NCBI GenBank assembly: GCA_016714565.1
Contig: JADKDM010000019.1
Location: forward strand, 56,298-120,297
From: Candidatus Villigracilis propinquus
GTDB lineage: Bacteria; Chloroflexota; Anaerolineae; Anaerolineales; Villigracilaceae
DNA length: 64,000 nt
Direction of reading: 5' to 3'
Each line of letters begins with the position of its first letter. The stretch's first letter is position 1. Below the pieces are notes generated by a model. It made no database searches. It was not told the DNA's origin and saw only the letters and a list, made by a program, of their open reading frames with translations. Positions 18,238-26,886 of this stretch are shown here, one piece after another. The translations under genes were made by a program, and so were the position numbers.

Positions 18238-19293
18238 CTATAACGAACGTTTGAAATTCAAAAAAGCATCTTCTTCAGAGGGGTCAGCACCGTAGGCCAT
18301 GGCTAAATAATATGCCATGTAATCACCAAAAATGATCAACGTCCACAAATGAGCAATGATCGATTCGCCGCGCGCGTCGATCACGTCTGTGTTTAAGGCT
18401 TCGAGCATGAAGGCTTGGCGCATTAAGTCTGAGCGCAGGCGGTTGCGTGGATGGTCGCTGGGCGCACGCATGAATAATGTCATTGTGTGGGCGTTCAGCG
18501 TCTGGTTCGGGTTGATGGTGGCGATGAGAGCATTGTGTGTGGCTTCGGGGATGATCTCGAAGTTTGCGCCTGCTTTGGCAAGTTGATTAATTTGCATCTT
18601 CCAGCGGCGCGCAACAGGGGCGAGAGTTTCGGTCCCCACGAACGTGACCCAACGCCCAACCAATTGACCTGCGTACCGCTTGGCGGGATTCTTCGCAGCA
18701 ATCACATCCGCGGTGATGTGCTGCTGGGAGCGCTTCATCATAGCGATGGCTTCGGCTACATCATTTGCAGGGTCGGAAATAAGGTTTAGGCGGGAAAGCA
18801 AGGTAAGCAGTAAAGCGAAGGGATAGGCAATCGCGGCGGTGTCCACGACTCCGTTGCTGTCGAATATCCATGCAGGGATATTTTTCTCAGCGGTGCGTTT
18901 GGCAAGTTCGCCGCCTGTGGAAATGACAAGCAGGCTGCATTTATTTTTTTGCGCATTTTCGAATGCATCCAACACTTCTTCGGAGTTGCCTGAGTGGGAA
19001 ATGCAGACGACGAGAGTCTGAGATCCGTTGGCAAAGGCGGGCAAGCCATAGCCGCGGTGAACTGTCACGGGGAGGCGAATGCTTGAGGAAACAGAAGCAG
19101 CTACCAGTTCGGCAGCGAGCGCGGAGTCACCCATCGCAGCGATGATGATGTTTTGGATGTCGGCAAAAGCTGGCAGCGTTTGATTCTGTCCCAATTCCCA
19201 TGCGCTTTGTAATTGATCGGGCAGGCCGTCAATTTGGGAGAGCATGTTATGGGTGTCTATTTGTTTGAAGAGGTCGAGGTCGTCTAGGTTCAT
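18238..19293 (-). CDS. Bifunctional phosphoglucose/phosphomannose isomerase
   Basis: 351 residues with two SIS subdomains. Interconverts glucose 6-phosphate or mannose 6-phosphate and fructose 6-phosphate. SIS features are IIIAAMGDSALAAELVA, VCISHSGNSEEVLDAFE (phosphosugar-binding serines) and VVDTAAIAYPFALLL; in the C-terminal half WKMQINQLAKAGANFEIIPE and EATHN correspond to the active-site histidine/glutamate region of the archaeal-type PGI/PMI family. Length matches that family. GGAAAATT lies just before the ATG. Such an enzyme often replaces classical Pgi in Chloroflexota and archaea. Followed by a REP-like repeat. Confidence 0.9.
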   Translation of the reverse strand: MNLDDLDLFKQIDTHNMLSQIDGLPDQLQSAWELGQNQTLPAFADIQNIIIAAMGDSALAAELVAASVSSSIRLPVTVHRGYGLPAFANGSQTLVVCISHSGNSEEVLDAFENAQKNKCSLLVISTGGELAKRTAEKNIPAWIFDSNGVVDTAAIAYPFALLLTLLSRLNLISDPANDVAEAIAMMKRSQQHITADVIAAKNPAKRYAGQLVGRWVTFVGTETLAPVARRWKMQINQLAKAGANFEIIPEATHNALIATINPNQTLNAHTMTLFMRAPSDHPRNRLRSDLMRQAFMLEALNTDVIDARGESIIAHLWTLIIFGDYMAYYLAMAYGADPSEEDAFLNFKRSL

Positions 19294-19303
19294 AATTTTC
19301 CAA

Positions 19304-19336
19304 AGACCTCCGAGGTTTTTAAAACCTCGGAGGTCT
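19304..19336 (-). terminator. Palindromic terminator-like hairpin
   Basis: AGACCTCCGAGGTTTT and AAAACCTCGGAGGTCT form a 16-bp perfect inverted repeat between the S10 peptidase stop and the isomerase start. Confidence 0.6.
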
Positions 19337-19345
19337 GACTTTAAT

Positions 19346-20839
19346 TTAGCTCGCGTCCTTGATAAATTTCGTCATGTCCTTCTTCAACGACTTGAGCGAA
19401 GGCATGTGGACGTACATCATGTGGCCGGCTTCGTAATAGGACATGCTGATATTTTTTCGCAGAGACTCATCGAGGCCGAGATGGTCGAAGGTGTATTCGG
19501 TGGCGAAGTAGGGCGTGCCGAGATCGTAGTAGCCGTTGGCGACGAAGACTTTGAGATATTTATTGAAGTGCATGGCGCTGCGCAAAGTTTCAGCGACGTT
19601 GACATATTGATTTTCAAAATAACCGTATGACCATTGCATCCAAACTTTTTCGCTGAGAATCTCATACGGGGTGTCGGTTTCAAATTTGAGTTCGGAGCGA
19701 ATGTAATCATTGAACGCGGCGGTATATGGGCCGTTGACTTGAGCAAATAGGGGATCATACTCCGGGGTGGCTGTGACGCCGATGCGGTCAATGCCCGTGT
19801 AGCGGCTGTCCAGTCGTCCGACGGTTTTTCCACGCTCGCGCAGAAGTTCTTTGAAATAGTGTTGGTCGAGAATGCGCAAATCACTGCGTTGGATGAATTC
19901 CTGCGAGATGCCCGTGTAGCGTGAAAGTTTTTCAACAACACTGGCGCGTTCTTCGGGTGTGAGCGATGCGCCTTTGAGCAAAGCTGTTGCATACTCACCC
20001 ATTGCGAATTCTTCCGCTTCTTTGAGCACGGTTTCGAGCGGCGCTTTGAAATTCAATTTGCCGTGATACCAGGCCGTAGCCGCATAAGCAGGGACAAAAA
20101 GAATGTAAGGCAGATCGTTGTTGAGGTTGAAATCAATGGTGGTGAAATCGAGCACGGCAGAGATGAGGATGAGTCCGTTCAGCAACATGCCGTGACGATC
20201 CTGCAAATAGCCAGAGAGACCCGCAGAGCGTGTGGTGCCGTAGGATTCGCCCGCGAGGAATTTCGGCGAGAGCCAGCGGTTGTAGCGCGTGGTGTACAAG
20301 CGGATGAAATCGCCAACGGAGGCAATGTCTTTTGTGAAGGTATGCCACTCCTTGGACTTTTCCCCTTCCACGGGACGGCTGAAGCCTGTGCTCATCGGGT
20401 CGATGAAAACGAGGTCGGTGTCATCGAGGATGGAGTATTGATTATCGGTCAGTTTGAAGGGCGGCGGGGGCATTTCGCCATCGTCGGTGAGGACAACGCG
20501 GCGCGGGCCAAGTACACCCATGTGCAGCCACACGGATGAGGATCCAGGGCCACCGTTGAAGGAGAAAGTGATGGGGCGCTTGGTTTTATCGCGCACGCCG
20601 TCCATTGTGTAGGCGGTGAAGAAAATTTGGGCGCGGGGCTTTTCGATCTCCGCATCCTTTTCCTTGTCGTTGACTTCTTCTTTTAGAACCATTGTCCCTG
20701 TAGTGACAGTGTACTTGATAACCTTGCCGCCGATCTTGACCGAATGTTTAGTTACGACAAGATTGTCTTTTGGGGCAGCTTTTTCCTCCTTCTTTTCATC
20801 TTTCTTTTCTTCGGGTTTGGTTTCTTTTTTCTCAGGCAT
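19346..20839 (-). CDS. S10-family serine carboxypeptidase-like peptidase
   Basis: 497 residues, alpha/beta hydrolase fold. After a Lys/Glu-rich N-terminus of about 35 residues comes the S10 core: SFNGGPGSSSVWLHMG, DLVFIDPMSTGFSRP, the nucleophile elbow GESYGTTR near residue 197, the acid VANGYYDLGTPY and the histidine YEAGHMMYVHM. Ser, Asp and His of the triad are all present. The family releases C-terminal residues. No signal peptide is evident, so it may be cytoplasmic; S10 members in bacteria are usually exported, which makes the Lys/Glu leader odd. ATG 20839 with AGGAGCCTCAC is preferred over an upstream in-frame start. Confidence 0.92.
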   Translation of the reverse strand: MPEKKETKPEEKKDEKKEEKAAPKDNLVVTKHSVKIGGKVIKYTVTTGTMVLKEEVNDKEKDAEIEKPRAQIFFTAYTMDGVRDKTKRPITFSFNGGPGSSSVWLHMGVLGPRRVVLTDDGEMPPPPFKLTDNQYSILDDTDLVFIDPMSTGFSRPVEGEKSKEWHTFTKDIASVGDFIRLYTTRYNRWLSPKFLAGESYGTTRSAGLSGYLQDRHGMLLNGLILISAVLDFTTIDFNLNNDLPYILFVPAYAATAWYHGKLNFKAPLETVLKEAEEFAMGEYATALLKGASLTPEERASVVEKLSRYTGISQEFIQRSDLRILDQHYFKELLRERGKTVGRLDSRYTGIDRIGVTATPEYDPLFAQVNGPYTAAFNDYIRSELKFETDTPYEILSEKVWMQWSYGYFENQYVNVAETLRSAMHFNKYLKVFVANGYYDLGTPYFATEYTFDHLGLDESLRKNISMSYYEAGHMMYVHMPSLKSLKKDMTKFIKDAS

Positions 20840-20856
20840 GTGAGGCTCCTTGGATA

Positions 20857-21972
20857 TTACGAATGATACATTTTCTTTGAAATGGATTGAACATTGGGGA
20901 TGATCGATTTTAGTACAAGGAATGAAACCCACTCTACCGGGATGAGAATCAAGAACGCGATATCGGCAAGAATGGGATTTTTTATTTGGGCAGCAAGTTT
21001 CCTGCCGAGCACATCATAGATGCGGCGAATAAATTTATGGACTTGGGGAGACGTTACCAACAGGGCAAGCTCAACACATTTGAGACGCTGCAACTGGGGA
21101 TTCACCTGCATGAGAGTCCCATCCGCAAGACGGACAGGCTGCGAGCGGACGACTTGGGGATGTCCCTTTGCGGCGGCGGTGGCGATGTAACAGTCAGGGG
21201 GCTGGGGCGGCAGGGCGGCGTAGATTTCCATTGTTTTTAGAACGGAAAAAATCCACGCGCCTGTAAAACCGCCGAACCATGCGAGTATTCCCGCGCCGCC
21301 AGGCAGGGTGATGCCAGGCTCATAATGTTTCAATAAAAGATAACTGGTCTTTGCCATGATGAGGAAAGACCAGAACGGAGCACAAGCCAAAAGAAATGCT
21401 GCAAGAAAGAAGAATGGAAAGGTGAACTCAGACCCAATAAAGGGAAGTTGAATTTCAGGAAAAATGCTGATAAGCAAAAACAAAAAGCAGTAGGCAAGAG
21501 TGGGAAGAATAACAAAAATAAGGAAGAATAATTTCACGCCCATCAGTTTTGTCAAAAACCGGTACAGCGGAACGATGACAATTGATGCAATCCAAACTGC
21601 AAGGATGATATAAAAGGTTTCGAGCAGGGCGAGGAAGGTCAATACCAGATATTGGAAAGCAAGCAATGCCCCTGTATAAATTCCAAGGCGAACCCAAAAT
21701 GATTTTGCGTATTGCTGCGGGGAAAGGAAAAGTAATAACAGACAGACGGACGAATAAGCAATGAGCGGGAGGAACACCCATGAAGACTCAACGGCAAGGA
21801 AGAGGGAAACGTAATCTGTGAATTTTCCGGTTTGATATTCAGGCTTTAGGATATTAACGGCGATGAAACAAAGAAAGGCCAGAACCGTAACTACAATCCC
21901 ATAAAAGAAACGCCAGCCAATGGATTCTGGAACAGGCAGCGGTTTCGTCTCAACAACGGTTTCATTTTCCAT
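20857..21972 (-). CDS. Polytopic membrane protein with CYIATAAA motif, function unknown
   Basis: 371 residues with about seven hydrophobic segments through residue 255 and one near the C-terminus. A cytoplasmic or periplasmic stretch around residue 260-320 carries PPDCYIATAAAKGHP, similar to the CFI-box-like CYIATAA motif found in several uncharacterised bacterial membrane families, followed by QLQRLKCVELALL. No enzymatic family can be assigned with confidence. It starts 10 bases after the rsmI stop, so it is probably cotranscribed with rsmI. Confidence 0.7.
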   Translation of the reverse strand: MENETVVETKPLPVPESIGWRFFYGIVVTVLAFLCFIAVNILKPEYQTGKFTDYVSLFLAVESSWVFLPLIAYSSVCLLLLFLSPQQYAKSFWVRLGIYTGALLAFQYLVLTFLALLETFYIILAVWIASIVIVPLYRFLTKLMGVKLFFLIFVILPTLAYCFLFLLISIFPEIQLPFIGSEFTFPFFFLAAFLLACAPFWSFLIMAKTSYLLLKHYEPGITLPGGAGILAWFGGFTGAWIFSVLKTMEIYAALPPQPPDCYIATAAAKGHPQVVRSQPVRLADGTLMQVNPQLQRLKCVELALLVTSPQVHKFIRRIYDVLGRKLAAQIKNPILADIAFLILIPVEWVSFLVLKSIIPNVQSISKKMYHS

Positions 21973-21982
21973 GAGAAACGAC

Positions 21983-22813
21983 CTATCCCTTTTGATGTTT
22001 TGTGATCAGGTTATACACATCACGCTTGTTCCAGCCGCTTGCTTCTCCCAATTCAGCAGAAATTTCCTTTGTGGATTTATCGCCGCCCAATTCTTTTTTG
22101 ATCGCCGCAAACAATTCCTCTTCCGTCCACCGTCCACGGTCTGCGGTCTGCTGTCCTTCGATGACCAGCGTAAATTCGCCGCGCGGGTCTTTGGACTTGA
22201 AATATTCGAGCGCGCCGCTCACCTGTCCGCGCCAGTATTCTTCGTACATCTTCGTCATCTCGCGGGCGACGCAGATGCGGCGGTCACCGAGGACGGTGAG
22301 GATGTCTTCGAGCGAGTCCACGATGCGGTGAGGGGATTCGAGAAAAATTAAAGTGTATGGCAGGCTGGAAACCTGTTCCATGGATTTGCGGCGTTCGCTG
22401 GATTTGCTGGGGAGGTAGCCGAGATACAGGAATGAATCCGTGGGCAGGCCGGAGACTGTCAAAGCGGCGATGGGTGATGAAGGACCGGGAACAGGCACAA
22501 CGTTAAAGTCCGAGGCGAGGGCGGCTTTGACCAGTTCGTAGCCGGGGTCGTTGATCGCCGGAGTCCCTGCATCCGAAACCAAAGCTACATCACCCATTGA
22601 AAGTTTTTCAAGGATGAAATCCAATTTATTGAGCTTGTTGTGCTCGAAGTAGCTGGTAAGCGGGGTTTGGATGTCGAAGTGCTTCAGCAGCACACCCGTG
22701 TGGCGGGTGTCTTCCGCTGCGATGAGAATAGCCTCGCGCAAAATTCGCACGCCGCGCGGACTCAGATCCTCCAGATTGCCGATCGGTGTTGCAACGAGAT
22801 ACAGTGTACCCAT
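21983..22813 (-). CDS. rsmI: 16S rRNA (cytidine(1402)-2'-O)-methyltransferase
   Basis: 276 residues of the tetrapyrrole methylase fold. Methylates the 2'-O of C1402 in the ribosomal decoding centre using SAM. It starts MGTLYLVATPIGNLEDL and carries IAAEDTRHTGVLLKHF, ALVSDAGTPAINDPG, VPGPSSPIAAL and LIFLESPHRIVDSL, all RsmI signatures. Near the C-terminus a period-7 DNA array (22125-22159) is read in frame as a Gln/Thr/Asp/Arg stretch between the core and the last helical part. A TAAAAT box ends 6 bases before the ATG, suggesting a leaderless message. Confidence 0.96.
   Translation of the reverse strand: MGTLYLVATPIGNLEDLSPRGVRILREAILIAAEDTRHTGVLLKHFDIQTPLTSYFEHNKLNKLDFILEKLSMGDVALVSDAGTPAINDPGYELVKAALASDFNVVPVPGPSSPIAALTVSGLPTDSFLYLGYLPSKSSERRKSMEQVSSLPYTLIFLESPHRIVDSLEDILTVLGDRRICVAREMTKMYEEYWRGQVSGALEYFKSKDPRGEFTLVIEGQQTADRGRWTEEELFAAIKKELGGDKSTKEISAELGEASGWNKRDVYNLITKHQKG
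22125..22159. repeat. Heptanucleotide array inside rsmI
   Basis: Five 7-mers: GTCCACC, GTCCACG, GTCTGCG, GTCTGCT, GTCCTTC. They encode a short in-frame linker of rsmI. Confidence 0.7.
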
Positions 22814-22839
22814 TGGATTATTTTATCACCCTGCCTGGA

Positions 22840-22872
22840 TAAAAAGAAAATCGGGCGCGGTGTGCGCCCGAT
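22840..22872 (-). terminator. Intrinsic terminator of the protein kinase gene
   Basis: ATCGGGCGC pairs with GCGCCCGAT, followed on the minus strand by TTTTCTTTTT. Confidence 0.85.
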
Positions 22873-22875
22873 CTG

Positions 22876-24333
22876 TTATTTACAGCCTTTTAATTTTATT
22901 TGAAGAATTACACAACCTGCTTCGGCTGGCGGCACCGCCACACAGCATTGATTTGTTGAATCATAGGTCGCATCCGACGAGCATTTGTTGAGGTCGGCAT
23001 TGGCAACGGTGGGCGGGCTGCAGACGTTCATATCCATCACAGTAAAATCCGGCCCTGTGCAGGAGAGTATCTGTCTGCCTTCGGTCACGGCTTCCACCCG
23101 GCATGCGCCGCCCTGGGGGTCGGGGATATCAAATGTGGCGCCTTCCGAAATGGTTGCAAAGACGTACGGGATCTTGCCTTCACATTGGCTGTTGGTTACT
23201 CTTGCGTCAGGAACAGGGAAGGTAACATCTGCTGAACAGGAGGGCGCAAAAGATATAACTGTTTCCAGGGTTGGGACAGGGGTAAGAGTAGGCGGCGGCA
23301 CGGTAGCCAGTAACGGAGCTGTCGTGGCTGTACCGGTGGGTTGTGGGTCGGGCACTAATAATTGATTCCGCAGGAGGAAGAAACCGATCACAGCCACAAG
23401 CAAAACGATGCCTACAATAACCAGCCCTGTCTTTCCGCGGCCAAACTGTGTGGTCTGGCCCGAAGGAACTCTGGTCCCCAAGCCGGAGTTCGTACTAAAA
23501 GTAACATCGCCCTCATGACCAAATGCTGCAACATTCAAGGCTTTCGCCAGATCTATTGTTGTGGGATATCGATTGGCCTTGTCTTTTGCCATGGAGGTCT
23601 TGATGACCACATCCGCTTCCGGGGGCAGGGTAGGGATGAGGCTCAAAATCTCCGGCACGGGTTCGGTGATGTGCTTTACCACCACCCCCATCGGAGTATC
23701 TGCGCTATAGGGCTGCTGGCCGCTAAGCATTTGATAAATGATAACGCCCAAACCATAGACATCGCTTCTGCCATCGATTTCGGTCCCTTGCGCCTGCTCG
23801 GGACTCATATAGGCAGGTGTGCCGATGACGCCGCTTCCGGTCAACCCGCCGCCGCTTGTTTCCGTCAACTTGGCAACGCCAAAATCTGAGATAAAGGGAT
23901 CGCCATTATCATCGAAGAGAATGTTATCGGGTTTGAGATCGCGGTGGATGATGCCTTTGCGGTGGGAATAGGCAAGTCCCCTGGCAATTTTGTCAATAAT
24001 GCGCGCAGTATCCTGCACAGAGAATTTCCCCTTTTCAATGGCGCTTGAGAGCGAACCACCGGTCATATAGCGCATGACGAAATACGGCTGCCCATCCTCA
24101 TCGCCTACATCATAGATCGGCACAATGGATGGATGCTCCAGCGCGGCCACCATCTTGATCTCGCGGTCAAAGCGTGAGCGGAATTGCGGATCGTGCAGCA
24201 TTTCTCGCGGCAAAACCTTGATCGCAACTTCGCGGTCAACACTTGGGTCGTTCGCAAGGTAGACTGTCGCCATACCGCCGCGGCCCAATTCAGATTTTAC
24301 AATGTAGCGTCCAATTTTTTCAGGGATTGCCAT
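22876..24333 (-). CDS. Transmembrane Ser/Thr protein kinase (PknB/Hanks type) with Cys-rich external domain
   Basis: 485 residues. Kinase domain about 1-265: glycine loop LGRGGMATVYLA, catalytic lysine VAIKVLPRE, HRDLKPDNILF, SDFGVAKL and GTPAYMSPEQAQG, so all catalytic residues are present. A single membrane segment (GLVIVGIVLLVAVIGFFLL) lies near 310-330. The outside part is a Pro/Thr linker and about 120 residues with about ten cysteines (QCEG, GACRVEA, NQCCVA), not the PASTA repeats usual for PknB. TATACT ends 7 bases before the ATG, so the message may be leaderless. Divergent from a dual-specificity phosphatase, its possible counterpart. Confidence 0.93.
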   Translation of the reverse strand: MAIPEKIGRYIVKSELGRGGMATVYLANDPSVDREVAIKVLPREMLHDPQFRSRFDREIKMVAALEHPSIVPIYDVGDEDGQPYFVMRYMTGGSLSSAIEKGKFSVQDTARIIDKIARGLAYSHRKGIIHRDLKPDNILFDDNGDPFISDFGVAKLTETSGGGLTGSGVIGTPAYMSPEQAQGTEIDGRSDVYGLGVIIYQMLSGQQPYSADTPMGVVVKHITEPVPEILSLIPTLPPEADVVIKTSMAKDKANRYPTTIDLAKALNVAAFGHEGDVTFSTNSGLGTRVPSGQTTQFGRGKTGLVIVGIVLLVAVIGFFLLRNQLLVPDPQPTGTATTAPLLATVPPPTLTPVPTLETVISFAPSCSADVTFPVPDARVTNSQCEGKIPYVFATISEGATFDIPDPQGGACRVEAVTEGRQILSCTGPDFTVMDMNVCSPPTVANADLNKCSSDATYDSTNQCCVAVPPAEAGCVILQIKLKGCK

Positions 24334-24469
24334 ACGTGCAAGTATAAACCGATGGACTTATTGATGCAAGCAATTACATTTCAATTCCGTATGTTTTTTA
24401 TTTTTCTCCCGCCCTGGGCCCATCCCATCATCTCCACGCCCATATTTCTTTTGTGATACCATTTCCAAC

Positions 24470-24916
24470 ATGAACTTTTCTTCCATCACAGATGACCTTT
24501 TCATTGGCACGACCCCTTCTTCAAAGGACTACGACCACCTGCGCGGACTCGGCATCAAGTTGATCATCAACATGCGCGTGGAGAGACGTCCGCACAAAGA
24601 CCCGCATCCGACTCCCCTGCGCCTGCTCTGGCTCCCAACCTTTGACTCGCCGCTGGTGCCGATCCCGCTCAAGTCCCTGCACCGTGGAGTCAAAGCCGCG
24701 CTGGAAACGATTCACAACGGAGGCAAGGTCTTTGCCCATTGTGCAGGTGGCGTCCACCGTGGGGTGACAATGGGTGCCTGCATTCTCATCGCCCAGGGAC
24801 ACGATCCGCTGGCAGCGATGAAACTCATCAAATCAAAACGCGAGCAGGCCGACCCATTCGCCTTCTACATCCGCCCTCGTATCTTGAAGTTCGCAAGCCA
24901 GTGGGAAAATAAATAA
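24470..24916 (+). CDS. Dual-specificity/tyrosine phosphatase-like protein
   Basis: 148 residues, small soluble enzyme. The P-loop signature HCxxGxxR is present as HCAGGVHRGVTMG near residue 92-100, giving the nucleophilic cysteine and phosphate-binding arginine. ITDDLFIGTTPSSKDYDHL at the N-terminus and the acidic/hydrophobic middle match cysteine-based dual-specificity phosphatases. It faces the transmembrane kinase gene from the other strand across 136 bases, suggesting that the two enzymes act on the same phosphoproteins; this is inferred from position only. Confidence 0.88.
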   Translation: MNFSSITDDLFIGTTPSSKDYDHLRGLGIKLIINMRVERRPHKDPHPTPLRLLWLPTFDSPLVPIPLKSLHRGVKAALETIHNGGKVFAHCAGGVHRGVTMGACILIAQGHDPLAAMKLIKSKREQADPFAFYIRPRILKFASQWENK

Positions 24917-24966
24917 TTCAAAGCATCCACCACAAAGAGCACGGAGAACACCGAGAAAACCTTTTA

Positions 24967-25983
24967 ATGATCTCCATGGCAAAAATGGTTTTAATCTTTA
25001 TGAATCGCAGAAACCTTATTCCTTTACTGGTCAGCATCTTCATCGCCGCCTGTCAGGCTGAAACTCCCCAAATCCACACATCCACACCAGCGAATACACC
25101 CGCGCGGTTAATACCCACGCCGCGGTATGATGTACCTCCATCTGCCACGCAGACTCGCGCAGTGACACTACTTGTTTCGGCCACATTTACGCCAGAGATT
25201 TCGCCAACTTCAACAGTTTCTACCACACAGGCCTCCACATTAAACACCGCAACTGAGCCTCCCCTCTCGAACGAATGGAAGAATCTGCCTGTGCTCCCAG
25301 AACTCGATGAAAGCATCCGCGCGATCTATCAAAGAGGACTCGCCCTCGGCAATGACCCGAATGCTTTCTCGATCTTCGGCGATTGCCAGTCCCGTCCTGA
25401 GGAATTTTTCGGCGTCTTTGAAACCGATCTGTTCCTTGTAGAAAGCCTGCCTGAAGAACTGCGCGAAACCGTGGAGCATTTCAACGGCTCGTTCAATCGT
25501 GAGAGTCCAACCTCACAAGACGGCACCACACCCGGAGCATTGCTTTGGGACCAGTGGCATCGCGGTCAATTTGGCTGTACCTTTGCCGAAACGCCCGTGG
25601 ATTGTGAACTGCGCATCCACCGCCCATCATTTGTGATCATTCAAATTGGCACACATTTTGAATCGCGCAACACCGAATACCTGCGCAAGATCATTACCCA
25701 GCTCATCAACGAAGGCGTTATTCCCATCCTCGCCACCAAAGCCGACAACCGCGAACTCGATGACCGTGTCAACCGGGACATGGCACTGCTCGCTGACGAA
25801 TTCAATGTACCGCTCTGGAATTTTTGGGCGTCCCTCTCCGACCTCCCCGACCGTGGACTATATGTAATGAAAGGCCGCGAGGAACAGGGCGCGGTCTATC
25901 TTAATGAAGAAGCTCAAGCCATTCACCGCATGACAGGTCTTGAAGCGCTAAACATCGTCTGGCGCGTTGCAACGGGGAATTAA
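24967..25983 (+). CDS. SGNH/GDSL-hydrolase-like lipoprotein
   Basis: 338 residues. Lipoprotein signal NRRNLIPLLVSIFIAACQA (lipobox FIAAC), then a Thr/Pro/Ser-rich linker to about residue 100. The rest resembles the SGNH hydrolase fold: AFSIFGDCQSRPEEFFG (block I position, with GDC instead of GDS), VIIQIGTHFESRNTEYLRKI (block III/V region with G-T-H in place of G-x-N) and VPLWNFWASLSDLPDRGL. The altered blocks make esterase activity uncertain. ATG 24967 is the longest start; ATG 25000 would give the tightest signal peptide. Function on the cell surface, perhaps deacylation of envelope polymers. Confidence 0.65.
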   Translation: MISMAKMVLIFMNRRNLIPLLVSIFIAACQAETPQIHTSTPANTPARLIPTPRYDVPPSATQTRAVTLLVSATFTPEISPTSTVSTTQASTLNTATEPPLSNEWKNLPVLPELDESIRAIYQRGLALGNDPNAFSIFGDCQSRPEEFFGVFETDLFLVESLPEELRETVEHFNGSFNRESPTSQDGTTPGALLWDQWHRGQFGCTFAETPVDCELRIHRPSFVIIQIGTHFESRNTEYLRKIITQLINEGVIPILATKADNRELDDRVNRDMALLADEFNVPLWNFWASLSDLPDRGLYVMKGREEQGAVYLNEEAQAIHRMTGLEALNIVWRVATGN

Positions 25984-26010
25984 AACAAAAAGGGCGCGGA
26001 AACCGCGCCC
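25984..26010 (-). terminator. Intrinsic terminator of the 26037-26279 gene
   Basis: GGGCGCGG/CCGCGCCC stem with a three-base loop, followed by TTTTTGTTTT on the minus strand. Confidence 0.8.
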
Positions 26011-26036
26011 CTACATCTGCATTCTGCTTTCCGCCT

Positions 26037-26279
26037 TTATCCCTTCAGTGGCGGCGCATCCTTATCATACACAAAGACCTGCACATCCATCCCATCGCTA
26101 TTCAGCATCTCGATCGCGGGCATAAATGTCGCATCCTTTATTTTCTGCATATCGCCCGCAGGCGCATATACCGAGAGTCGCGCTTCCTCGTCCGACATTT
26201 TTGCAGCTTTGATCTCCGCACTAGCGCATGCGGCTTTGATGAGGTCAGACATTTTTTTGATGGCATCGTCAATGGACAT
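26037..26279 (-). CDS. Small hypothetical protein
   Basis: 80 residues, acidic and mixed helix/strand (MSIDDAIKKMSDLIKAACAS, then RLSVYAPAGDMQKIKDATF). No membrane segment and no known motif. GGGAGCTGATT precedes the ATG and a TATAAT box lies about 35 bases further upstream, so expression as a short leadered message is plausible. Own terminator follows. Confidence 0.6.
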   Translation of the reverse strand: MSIDDAIKKMSDLIKAACASAEIKAAKMSDEEARLSVYAPAGDMQKIKDATFMPAIEMLNSDGMDVQVFVYDKDAPPLKG

Positions 26280-26627
26280 AATCAGCTCCCTGTTTGAGTT
26301 TCAAAATTATATACCATCTTCACATTTGAACGACCAACTGAAATGAAAGGCCGCAGGAAAAATGTACTACCCGGCGTTCATCTTCGCCACAGTCACGCCT
26401 TCGCCGCCTTCCTTATCGCCGCCTTCTTCAAAGGTTTTCACATACGCATGCCCGCGCAAAGCTTCGCGCACAGCCTGCCGCAGTTTACCCGTTCCTTTTC
26501 CATGAATAATTCGAACGAAAGGCAACCCCGAAAGATACGCCTGTTCCAAATATCGTTCCATCTTATCCAGAGCATCTTCCGCCATCAACCCGCGCAAATC
26601 TACTTCCATGCCTGGGGATTTGCTCCC

Positions 26628-26655
26628 GACCACAGACGATGGACGATCGACCGAG
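26628..26655. repeat. Heptanucleotide array at the mutS2 frameshift
   Basis: Exactly four units: GACCACA, GACGATG, GACGATC, GACCGAG (28 bases). Three units would preserve a reading frame of 21 bases. Confidence 0.75.
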
Positions 26656-26830
26656 AGTGGCAACTTTCTTTTTCTCTTCAGCGACAACTGGCTCGCCGGA
26701 ACGTTTTATCAAATCGGATAACCTCGCCCGCATGCGGATCGTCCCAATTTGGACTTCCGCATCAGACTCACCCAAAGCTGTCACTACACCATCAGCATTC
26801 AACGTGCTGACAGTTACTTTCTCCCCTAAC

Positions 26831-26886
26831 GACAATTGACGATTGACCATTGACGACGATGGTCTGTCGTCCGCCGTCCGTCGTCT
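26831..26886. repeat. Heptanucleotide array inside mutS2
   Basis: Eight consecutive 7-mers from GACAATT to GTCGTCT. They encode an Arg/Ser-rich linker between the coiled-coil region and the C-terminal part. Confidence 0.75.
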
